A stretch of 64,000 bases of DNA, from NCBI RefSeq assembly GCF_037908215.1, contig NZ_JBBLZC010000002.1, forward strand, positions 124,001 to 188,000, read 5' to 3'. This DNA comes from Benzoatithermus flavus. Its GTDB lineage: Bacteria > Pseudomonadota > Alphaproteobacteria > Geminicoccales > Geminicoccaceae. Under the pieces are notes generated by a model, which did no database searches, was not told the DNA's origin, and saw only the letters and a list, made by a program, of their open reading frames with translations. The first letter of the stretch is position 1. Each line of letters starts with the position of its first letter. Position numbers and translations under genes: made by a program. This document shows positions 29,641 to 36,333 of the stretch, piece after piece.

Positions 29641-30396
29641 TCACAGGAGGAAGTCGCCGGTCGTGAGGGTCAGCCCGGCGCCGTGGACCAGCAGGATCTC
29701 CGATTCCGGCGCGTTGTCGCCGTCCGTGTCGAGCTGGACGAGCTTGTCGTCGCCCACGTCCACCGCCCGCACCTGACCAGCACCCGTGAACGCGGCGTCG
29801 CCGATGAAGGTGAAGGCCTGGTTGCCGGGCCGGGTCGTGTCGGCATCGATCTGCCGGAGGTCGAGGACGTCGTTGTTGCCGGCACCCTGACCGAAATCGG
29901 TGATGACGTCGTGCCGGGCACCGACCACCGATTCGGCCGTGCTGCTGAACACGAACCGGTCGTCGCCCCGCCCGCCCGTGAGCACGTCGCGCCCCAGGCC
30001 GCCGCTGAGCGCGTCGTTGCCGGCGTCGCCGAACAGCCGGTCGTCGCCGCTGCCACCGGCGAGCGCGTCGCGGCCGGTGCCGCCGAACAGCACGTCCCTG
30101 CCCTCGCCGCCGGCCAGCGCGTCGTTGCCGCCGCCGCCCAAGAGGATGTCGTTGCCACTGCCGGCCGCGAGCGCGTCGTCGCCGTTGCCGCCGAACAGCC
30201 GGTCGTGGCCCGTGCCGCCCGTGAGCGCGTCGTCGCCGGCCCCGCCGAAGACCCGATCGTCCCCCGCACCGCCGAGCAGGGCATCGTCGCCGCCGTTGCC
30301 GCGCAGGATGTCGGCCCCGCCGAGGCCCAGGATCACGTCGCTGGCCGGCCCGCCGGTGAGCGTGTTGCTGCCGTTGTTGCCGATGAGAACTGCCAT
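29641..30396 (-). CDS. RTX (hemolysin-type calcium-binding repeat) protein
   Basis: 251 aa. Residues ~5-150 are tandem glycine/aspartate nonapeptides of the G-G-x-G-x-D-x-h-x type (GGAGDDRVF, GGTGHDRLF, GGRGDDRFV and others), which bind calcium and fold as a parallel beta-roll outside the cell. Residues ~150-251 are the usual C-terminal type I secretion domain (DVITDFGQGAGNNDVLDL, then QAFTFIGDAAFTGAGQVRA and LTLTTGDFLL). There is no N-terminal enzyme domain and no signal peptide. No type I exporter is encoded in this window, so export would rely on a system elsewhere. The repeats are in phase and unbroken. Confidence 0.88.
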   Translation of the reverse strand: MAVLIGNNGSNTLTGGPASDVILGLGGADILRGNGGDDALLGGAGDDRVFGGAGDDALTGGTGHDRLFGGNGDDALAAGSGNDILLGGGGNDALAGGEGRDVLFGGTGRDALAGGSGDDRLFGDAGNDALSGGLGRDVLTGGRGDDRFVFSSTAESVVGARHDVITDFGQGAGNNDVLDLRQIDADTTRPGNQAFTFIGDAAFTGAGQVRAVDVGDDKLVQLDTDGDNAPESEILLVHGAGLTLTTGDFLL

Positions 30397-31063
30397 CGTC
30401 GTCCGTTCCCCCTGAAGGCTCCGAAGTGCCGCCCTCGTCCGGAGCCGCTTTCTCCCGACACCGTCTGCTCCGAACCGGAAACGATGGTGTCACCCCAACC
30501 GAATATTATCCCGTCGCCTGCGGACTACGTCCAGGGGATCAATCGTTGTAGCTGACGCACCGAAACCTGTGATGCCGAGAGGGAAGGCCCGACCCGTTGC
30601 CGGATTTCACAGAATTGAGTGAGCAATAAACGAACTGTCGAAACTATCCCCGGTAGTTTGCATGTGAAATAGAAGGTTCTATAAAGAAAGATCGGCATTC
30701 ATCCTGTGTATGAGTTGCTTGGTTTTGTTGCGGCGTGTGTCGAATTATGAGATCAATAAATGTTCTCTTTGTGGAATAATGTCAGTAAATCCTTTTAATC
30801 CATAGGCATCTTTTCGAGGTAATGCTATCAAATTTCTGTAAATTTACTATCCAAAAATATTCATGTATAATAAATATATGGCGCAATAAGTCAAGAAATA
30901 ATTTGCATGCGATTGGATGGGATAATTATAAATCAAGGATACTACTTATGAGAAGTTGTCATAGAGAAATACCTGATAGATGTTATGTTGCGATCGATGG
31001 TCTGGGTTAATTCTAGACAAATTGATCGCTATAATCTTACACAACATCAAGAGGGTCCCTATC
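30397..31063. other. Long AT-rich intergenic region upstream of the small exported-protein genes
   Basis: About 670 bp without a convincing gene. From roughly 30600 to 31060 the base composition turns sharply AT-rich (runs such as AAAAATATTC and TAATAAATATATGG), unlike the rest of the window. TATAAT at 31030-31035 is a perfect -10 hexamer about 28 bp before the ATG at 31064; no good -35 accompanies it, so an activator is possible. Short frames here (for example 62 codons at 30822-31010) lack a ribosome site and a sensible sequence. Confidence 0.6.
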
Positions 31064-31348
31064 ATGAAGAAGCTTTCCGCCTTGTTGTCGGCTGTAACGA
31101 TAATTGCTTCTGTTGGAGCGGCTCAGGCTGCTGATGTGAAGACGTCGAAGTCCCAATTGGTGCTGCTGTCCTATAGCCAGATGGACAGCGTCATTGCTGG
31201 TTTTCACCGGGTTCAGGTGAATAGACAGGTCACTGTTGGATGCATCGTTAACGTTCAATGCAATCAGAATGCACAGCAGGTCAACCAGTCTGGTTTTGCC
31301 AATATCAACGTTCAGCCAGTCACTCAACTTAACATTATTGTTCCTTGA
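31064..31348 (+). CDS. Small exported Asn/Gln-rich protein with C39-type processing motif (candidate fibre subunit A)
   Basis: 94 aa. Signal peptide residues 1-22 (AAQA-AD). Residues 35-46 read LSYSQMDSVIAG, the motif shared with the proteins at 32637 and 33633, resembling the L-S-x-x-E-L-x-x-I-x-G-G leader end cut by C39 peptidases. The part after Gly46 is only 48 residues, rich in Asn, Gln and Val (CNQNAQQVNQSGFANINVQ), with Cys60 and Cys66: the kind of sequence that forms beta strands. Ribosome site AAGAGGG eight bases before the ATG. Codon use and base composition are more AT-rich than neighbours, suggesting transfer or high expression. I do not know the family name. Confidence 0.75.
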   Translation: MKKLSALLSAVTIIASVGAAQAADVKTSKSQLVLLSYSQMDSVIAGFHRVQVNRQVTVGCIVNVQCNQNAQQVNQSGFANINVQPVTQLNIIVP

Positions 31349-31860
31349 ATCGAGAGGCCGGCATTAGCGCTCGAAGAGCGTGTTGTGAGCTTGGCTGTGG
31401 CTCGAACGATTGGTCCCGCTGCCTTCTCGACGCTGTCGCAGATTCGGGAAAACATGCAGGATCAAGCGCTTGGGGAGGTTCATGGCATGCTCTGGCGGAT
31501 CGGATCCGACGCTGGATTCCCTCCATCATGGATCGTTCTGGCTGAAGCGTCGGCCAAGTACAAGCCAGGTATTGGGTATCATCCGTCAGATCCTGTCCAC
31601 TTGCTACAAATGCCGTTCGGCTCTGCTTCCGACTGACGAAGGGCCTTCCTCTCCTGGAAAGAGAGGAAGGCTCTTTCTCGGGAGCAAGAGAATGATCGGA
31701 ATGGCTCGGCGTACTCGTGGCGGTAGGTGACATCCGGGAAGCATGGATGCATGATCGACTGGCGCCGAGTCGATTGGTGTACGGGGCTGGCTCCGGAAGC
31801 AAGGCGCCCGAAGTCGCCGGTATCGGCGCGAGGCGGCCGGAGCAGGTGAGGTGAACGAGC
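31349..31860. other. Intergenic region after the first small exported-protein gene
   Basis: About 510 bp. It contains a strong terminator at 31641-31678. A weak 83-codon GTG frame (31385-31636) ends just before that terminator but has no ribosome site or recognisable sequence, so I do not call it. The remainder would be a long 3' untranslated region of the 31064 transcript, or an unrecognised small RNA. Confidence 0.5.
31641..31678 (+). terminator. Intrinsic terminator
   Basis: GCCTTCCTCTC (31643-31653), loop CTGGAAA, GAGAGGAAGGC (31661-31671), then TCTTTCTC. An 11-bp perfect stem, extended by two pairs, followed by a T-rich run: the clearest terminator in the region. It would end the transcript that starts before 31064. 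Confidence 0.85.
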
Positions 31861-32205
31861 ATGAAGCGCAGCCGCTCCCTTGTCGTCTGGCTCTCGACGT
31901 CGTGCCTGGCCGCCATGGGAGCAGCGAATGCCATGGCCAAGGAGCTGACCTTGCGCATCGAGCCCGAGCAGGGGACGTCGTACACGGCCCGCTGCACCGT
32001 CGAGACCGGTAGCGGGCGGCAGACGCACGAGTTCTCCGGTGCCGAGCTCCTCGAGCGGACCTTCCAGGGCGACTCCCTGTCCTGCCGCATCGTCCAGACG
32101 TCCGAAGGCGGCCTCGTGATCGATCTCACGAGCTCGACCGGCTCCTCGTCGCGCTCGAGCACCAGCGGCGGCAGCGGCGCGCTCACCATGGTCTCGATCA
32201 GCTAG
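31861..32205 (+). CDS. Small exported protein, unknown function
   Basis: 114 aa with a Sec signal peptide (MKRSRSLVVWLSTSCLAAMGAANAMA-KE). The mature domain has two cysteines (ARCTVE and LSCRIVQ) that could form a disulfide in a small beta-rich fold (ELTLRIEPEQGTSYTARC, QTSEGGLVIDLTS), and ends in a Ser/Gly/Thr-rich tail (STGSSSRSSTSGGSG). It lacks the Q-M/L-D...AG motif of its neighbours. AGGTGAGGTGAACGAGC before the ATG gives a good start. By position it may be an accessory of the export cluster (a chaperone or minor component), but this is only inference. Confidence 0.6.
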   Translation: MKRSRSLVVWLSTSCLAAMGAANAMAKELTLRIEPEQGTSYTARCTVETGSGRQTHEFSGAELLERTFQGDSLSCRIVQTSEGGLVIDLTSSTGSSSRSSTSGGSGALTMVSIS

Positions 32206-32636
32206 CCGACGGGCCTCCCGCCAGCGACCGGCCCGGGCGGCTCGTGGCCATCCGATATTCCATCGGCGTGTGTGGGCGATCCCAGAGGCGCTGATCGCGT
32301 CGTCCTGCGACCGCATCAAACTACGGGGCGCCAAGTATCAATGCTCGATCGCCTGGCATTCCGTCATGGGCGTAATCCGTCCATGGTGTGAACGGCGGGA
32401 CCGCTCAAAAGTTTATACGGTCGGGTGTATGCACCATAATACGCGATCCGACCGACAACTTTCGTCACACATACCAAGGAGAGGCTGGGCAAGGGCTCGA
32501 CCTTGCGTTGTTGTGGCTCAATTCCGGAAGCCGGGCGCCGGCCCGCTGCCGCCTTGAGAAGGCCTCGCAGGCCCGTGCTGCCAGCTTCCAGTCTCGTCGA
32601 CGGACCATTCGAGGCAAAGCCACGGGGCCTAATGTT
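32206..32636. other. Intergenic region with probable promoter for the 186-aa exported protein
   Basis: About 430 bp with no gene that I can support. The part around 32400-32470 is locally AT-richer (TTTATACGG, CACCATAATACG) and may hold the promoter of the next gene. CGGTCGGGT (32419) and ATCCGACCG (32447) are partly complementary. Confidence 0.4.
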
Positions 32637-33197
32637 ATGAAGACAATGAAGTCGCTCGCATGGGTCGCGCTCTGCGCCGTCCCCCTGCTCGCCATGCAGC
32701 CCAATGCCGGGCTCGCCGACGAGCCGCTCAGGCTGACCGACGACCAGATGGACGCGGTCAACGCGAGCGGTGTCGTCGTGGCCGTGACCATGGCCCAGAC
32801 CCATCTGCGGAACGGGACGCTGCAGGTGCGCCTCGTCGCCGATCATGGCACGAGGCGGCTCGTCGTCCGGTTCCTCGACCGCTCCGGCCACGTCACCTTC
32901 CGTCGGGTCGTCGACCTCACGGCCACGAGGCTGAATCAGGTGTTCACCGTGGCCGGCAACACGGTGCGGATCACGCGGTCGGGCTCGGTGCTGACCTTGC
33001 GCATCGTCGGAAAAGGCGGCCGCACGGTCCTCGTGAGCCGGACCGTTCTGACGAAAGGCGGCGTGGCCATCGCCACCACGAGCGGTGGTTCGACCTCGGT
33101 CTCGGTCGGCAGCCACAGCACGAGCGTCAAACCCGGCAGCATCAACATCAACCATATCCTCGGCGGTCTGGGCATCACCGTGAAATCCGCCCACTGA
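32637..33197 (+). CDS. Exported protein with C39-type processing motif (candidate subunit or accessory B)
   Basis: 186 aa. Signal peptide about residues 1-27 (ALCAVPLLAMQPNAGLA-DEP). Residues 33-44 read LTDDQMDAVNAS, the same motif as in the proteins at 31064 and 33633, with Ser in place of the last Gly. The remaining ~140 residues are Thr/Val/Arg-rich with many alternating hydrophobic stretches (LQVRLVADHGTRRLVVRFL, VFTVAGNTVRITRSGSVLTLRIVG), indicating a beta-sheet protein, and end in a Ser/Thr/Gly-rich tail (GGSTSVSVGSHSTSV). No cysteine follows the motif. It is followed by its own terminator at 33303. Confidence 0.68.
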   Translation: MKTMKSLAWVALCAVPLLAMQPNAGLADEPLRLTDDQMDAVNASGVVVAVTMAQTHLRNGTLQVRLVADHGTRRLVVRFLDRSGHVTFRRVVDLTATRLNQVFTVAGNTVRITRSGSVLTLRIVGKGGRTVLVSRTVLTKGGVAIATTSGGSTSVSVGSHSTSVKPGSININHILGGLGITVKSAH

Positions 33198-33632
33198 GAC
33201 CAGATCGCGCCGAAAGGTGCGCCCAGCCCCGCCGAGTCGGGATGCTTCCCGGCAAGGCGCGGGCAGCGCGCCGCCTTGTGGGCGACGAGGGTTCGACCCG
33301 TGGTCCGGCCCGCAGTCGGCTTCATGCCGATCGCGGCCGGACTTCTTTTTACTAATGCGTTCGACTGCACCCGCCAGGTCGCCTATAAGGCATCTCACTA
33401 TCTTGATAATTGATGTCATCGCTCCGTGCGCAACTTGAGTATGCGTGGAGGTTCTTATGGGGTAAAGAGCCGATGCGCCAAAGTTATAGCCGGCAGGCGC
33501 CGATGTTCGAGGCCGTATTAAAACTTAATCGAAGTTGATCCCAACCCTCGCTGAGACCAACCTGCAGGGACTGGTGCCTCCCGCGGCGTCAGTCGGACGT
33601 AGAGAGAAGTTACAGCCTAAGGATTGGGTATA
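33198..33632. other. Intergenic region between two exported-protein genes
   Basis: About 435 bp. It holds the terminator at 33303-33350; downstream of it is an AT-richer stretch (33400-33530, for example GTATTAAAACTTAATCG) likely to contain the promoter of the next gene. No coding frame seen. Confidence 0.45.
33303..33350 (+). terminator. Intrinsic terminator of the 32637 gene
   Basis: GTCCGGCC (33303-33310) pairs with GGCCGGAC (33335-33342); an inner CGGC-TTCAT-GCCG stem fills the loop; TTCTTTTT follows. A convincing terminator about 105 nt after the stop. Confidence 0.8.
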
Positions 33633-33971
33633 ATGAGGAAGCTTCTGTCATTGCTGTCAGGGGTCGCGCTGGTCGGCTCCGTCGGGATCGCCCAAGCTGC
33701 CGATTTCGGGGGGCCGGTGCAGCTCTCGGCGTTGCAGCTGGACAGCATCACGGCTGGGCATAAGAAGCCGCATCATCGTCCGGCTCCGCCGCCCAGCAAC
33801 ACCACCAACAACAACCTGAACCTCGCCATCGCGATCAATACCGGCTGCACGGTGGTCATCAACTCCGCCTGCAACAGCGCCGCCGGTGCGGTCGCCGGTG
33901 GCGGCACCGTTACGATCAACCAGACAGCGGTGAATGTTGTCGACATCAGGAACATCGTCAGGAAGAAGTGA
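33633..33971 (+). CDS. Small exported Asn/Ala-rich protein with C39-type processing motif (candidate fibre subunit C)
   Basis: 112 aa. Its signal peptide (MRKLLSLLSGVALVGSVGIAQA-AD) is almost the same as that at 31064. Residues 31-42 read LSALQLDSITAG. After Gly42 come a basic, His/Pro-rich spacer (HKKPHHRPAPPP) and an Asn/Ala/Val-rich segment (NNNLNLAIAINTGCTVVINS, GGGTVTINQTAVNVV) with Cys72 and Cys80, matching the G-C-x-V...C-N pattern of the 31064 protein. The low-complexity, amide-rich, beta-prone sequence suits an amyloid-like subunit. ATG at 33633 follows TAAGGA; own terminator at 34034. Confidence 0.74.
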   Translation: MRKLLSLLSGVALVGSVGIAQAADFGGPVQLSALQLDSITAGHKKPHHRPAPPPSNTTNNNLNLAIAINTGCTVVINSACNSAAGAVAGGGTVTINQTAVNVVDIRNIVRKK

Positions 33972-34033
33972 AAGGCGACTCCGCGTTGAGGATGTTCGCC
34001 GCATAGTCCTGCTTTGGGTCTGTCGGCGTCGGA

Positions 34034-34065
34034 GGGCCTCCCGGCCTCGTCTGGGGGGCCCTTTT
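34034..34065 (+). terminator. Intrinsic terminator of the 33633 gene
   Basis: GGGCCTCCC (34034-34042) pairs with GGGGGGCCC (34053-34061), one G-U pair included, followed by TTTT. It separates the subunit gene from the C39 peptidase gene. Confidence 0.75.
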
Positions 34066-34200
34066 GACGTCGTGCGCGAAATGTGCGAGAGCGTTGGTTG
34101 CAGCGCATCCGAAACCGTCAGGGGAACGGCGATGCGAGAACGGCACCTGGCATGGTCCGCAGGCTATCGGTCCCGATCGGCTCCGCCCACCGGCGACACC

Positions 34201-34842
34201 ATGCGAGTCCCGCGCCGCGAGACGACGTGCCGGCGCACGGCCTGCCTCGTCATCGGCCTCTTCGTCGCGATGCTCGCCCCGACCACGAGCCAGGCGAAGC
34301 CGGTCAGGAGCCTGTTCGAGCAGCGTCGCGAGCACGTGATCGTCCAGCAGTTCGACCTGAGCTGTGGTGCCGCGGCGCTGACGACGCTCCTGAACTACCA
34401 GCACGGCGAGAACCTCACCGAGCACGAGGTGGCGGTACGCCTGATCGGGCGCGAGGAATACCTGGCCAATCCCACTCTCGTTGCGGCCCAGCAGGGCTTC
34501 TCGCTGCTCGATCTCAAGCGGGTCGCCGACTCGTACGGCTACGAGGGAATCGGCTACGGCCGGCTCACGCTCGACGACCTGATCGCGAAGGCGCCGATCA
34601 TCGTCCCGATCAGCGTATTCGGGTACAACCATTTCGTTATTTTCCGCGGCGTGCTGGGCGACCGGGTGCTGCTCGCCGATCCGGCCTACGGCAACCGGAC
34701 CATGCGCACCGACCGCTTCCTCGACGCCTGGATTGACTTCGGGGAAATCGGGAAGGTAGGTTTCGTCGTCGCTCCGCCACTCGGGCTGGAAGTTCCCAAT
34801 CTGATGGCGGCAAAACCAGAGGATTTCCTCATCCTGCGTTGA
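34201..34842 (+). CDS. Exported C39-family cysteine peptidase, FapD-like
   Basis: 213 aa. N-terminal signal peptide or anchor (RRTACLVIGLFVAMLAPTTSQA) followed by a single C39 (double-glycine) peptidase domain: Gln50 and Cys55 in VQQFDLSCGAAALTTLLNY, His144 in FGYNHFVIFRG, Asp160 in LLADPAYGNRTM. There is no ABC-transporter domain, unlike bacteriocin exporters. A free C39 peptidase in the periplasm next to a FapF-like barrel is the arrangement of FapD in Pseudomonas. I infer that it cuts the AG motif in the small proteins. The ATG at 34201 gives a normal signal peptide; an in-frame ATG at 34132 has a better ribosome site (AGGGGA) but would add 23 residues before it. Confidence 0.82.
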   Translation: MRVPRRETTCRRTACLVIGLFVAMLAPTTSQAKPVRSLFEQRREHVIVQQFDLSCGAAALTTLLNYQHGENLTEHEVAVRLIGREEYLANPTLVAAQQGFSLLDLKRVADSYGYEGIGYGRLTLDDLIAKAPIIVPISVFGYNHFVIFRGVLGDRVLLADPAYGNRTMRTDRFLDAWIDFGEIGKVGFVVAPPLGLEVPNLMAAKPEDFLILR

Positions 34843-34878
34843 GATCCTCACATATTTGGCCGCTGCCGAAGGATAACG

Positions 34879-36111
34879 ATGCATCGTGAATTTTTCCGCG
34901 TAGCGCGTGCTGCCATCGGCTCGGCCCTGCTCTGCACGGCCGCCGCGAGCCCCATGATCCACGCATCCCCGGTGCTGGCACAGGATCGGCCCACGGCGGC
35001 GCCCACCCGCGAGGAGCTGCAGCGCCTCCTGCGGCAGCGGGACGATGCCATCGCCGGCCTCGTGCGGCGGGTCGAGGAGCTCGAGCGGCGCCTGAGCGGA
35101 ACGCCGGCCAAGGGTGCGGCCCCGACGGCGGCGCCCGAGCGGCCGGAGACCGCTGCTGAGGAGGCGGCACCCGGCGAAACGCCGCCTGCCGCCCAGCCGG
35201 CGCCGCAGCAGGCGCAGCGTCCGGCCGGGCCGGGTGCCGTCACGGTGGATCAGGCTACGGCCGAGCGGGCGCTGGAGCGCTCGCTCGTGACCACGGGCGT
35301 GGTGCTTCTGCCGCCCGGCACGGTCGAGATCTCGCCCAATTTCAGCTACACGCGCACGGACACGGACTCGCCGGCGCTGGCGCTGCAGGACGGTGTACCC
35401 GTGGCGGTCGCGAATCTGAGGTTGCGGCGCAACATCCTCGATGCCGGGATCGATCTTCGGGCCGGATTGCCGTTCGACAGCCAGATCGAGCTCGGGCTGC
35501 CCTCCTACACCTATGTCGACCAGTCCACCGCCACCCTGATCGGCGGGGGCGGGCAGGGTCGGACCAGCGAGCACGGCTCGGGTGTGGGCGACTTCACGGT
35601 CGGGTTGGCCAAGACGCTGCTCACCGAGAAGGCATGGGGTGCCGACTTGGTGGGCCGCGTCACCTGGAACACCGGCACGGGCGAGAAGAACGACGACGAA
35701 GTCAGCATCGGCAACGGCTTCCAGTCCCTGAGCGGCCAGCTCACGGCTTCGAAGAGCCTGGATCCGCTCGTGTTCGTAGGCAGCGCCTTCTACGAGCGCA
35801 GCTTCACGGAGGACCATTTCCGTCCGGGCGAGCAGACCGGCTACTCCCTCTCGGTCTTCCTCGCCGCGAGCCCGGAAACCTCGCTCCGGTTCGGCTTCAG
35901 CCAGGCCTTCGTGGACGAGGCGAGATCGAGAGGCGACGACATCAAGGGCTCGGACTTCTCCAGTATCAGCTTCGACCTCGGCGCGTCCGTGATCGTCGGC
36001 CGGCGCACGCTCCTCGACGTGAGCGGCAGCATCGGGCTCAACGAGGACACACCCGACTACGTGATCCGGGTCTCGCTGCCGATCCAGTTCGACCTGCCGT
36101 TCCGGTTCTGA
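34879..36111 (+). CDS. Outer-membrane beta-barrel with N-terminal coiled coil, FapF-like transporter
   Basis: 410 aa. Signal peptide ~1-35 (PVLAQ-D), a coiled coil at ~44-73 (REELQRLLRQRDDAIAGLVR, VEELERRLS), a Pro/Ala/Gln-rich linker to ~118, then a ~280-residue beta-barrel with alternating strands (GTVEISPNFSYTRTDTD, LVGRVTWNTGTGEKNDDE, SLSGQLTASKSLDP) ending in the outer-membrane signature phenylalanine (PIQFDLPFRF). This order (signal, coiled coil, flexible linker, barrel) matches FapF, the amyloid-subunit pore of Pseudomonas. The general annotation would be a phenol-degradation-type transporter. The ATG follows AAGGATAACG and lies 36 nt after the C39 gene, so the two are probably co-transcribed. 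Confidence 0.8.
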   Translation: MHREFFRVARAAIGSALLCTAAASPMIHASPVLAQDRPTAAPTREELQRLLRQRDDAIAGLVRRVEELERRLSGTPAKGAAPTAAPERPETAAEEAAPGETPPAAQPAPQQAQRPAGPGAVTVDQATAERALERSLVTTGVVLLPPGTVEISPNFSYTRTDTDSPALALQDGVPVAVANLRLRRNILDAGIDLRAGLPFDSQIELGLPSYTYVDQSTATLIGGGGQGRTSEHGSGVGDFTVGLAKTLLTEKAWGADLVGRVTWNTGTGEKNDDEVSIGNGFQSLSGQLTASKSLDPLVFVGSAFYERSFTEDHFRPGEQTGYSLSVFLAASPETSLRFGFSQAFVDEARSRGDDIKGSDFSSISFDLGASVIVGRRTLLDVSGSIGLNEDTPDYVIRVSLPIQFDLPFRF

Positions 36112-36333
36112 CGCCCGTCTGCGACCGCCCGGTCTTGCCCGTCGACATTCTCTAGGATAATATTCCAGATCGTTCCCGGCGCGGCCGGGCGACGGGAAGG
36201 GGCGGCCTTACGAAGCGGAATTGCACGAACGAATTCGAGAAGTCGGGGTGTTTCAACGATTAACATGAAAAATGTTGGAGCTGCGTGAGCCCGCGCACCG
36301 GCTTGCGACAGCGCGGCCGCCGGTGCTCGCGAC

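Noticed and set aside
29641..30396. Tandem GC-rich repeats that could be read as a CRISPR array or minisatellite
   Set aside because: The repeats are 27-bp coding units in phase with the RTX nonapeptides and have no unique spacers. No CRISPR array or cas gene is seen anywhere in the window.
30822..31010. 62-codon frame in the AT-rich region
   Set aside because: No ribosome site, no signal peptide and no motif shared with the neighbouring exported proteins; short frames are expected by chance in AT-rich DNA.
31385..31636. 83-codon GTG frame ending just before the terminator at 31641
   Set aside because: The position is suggestive, but there is no ribosome site and the sequence resembles no small exported protein here. 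Left as untranslated sequence.
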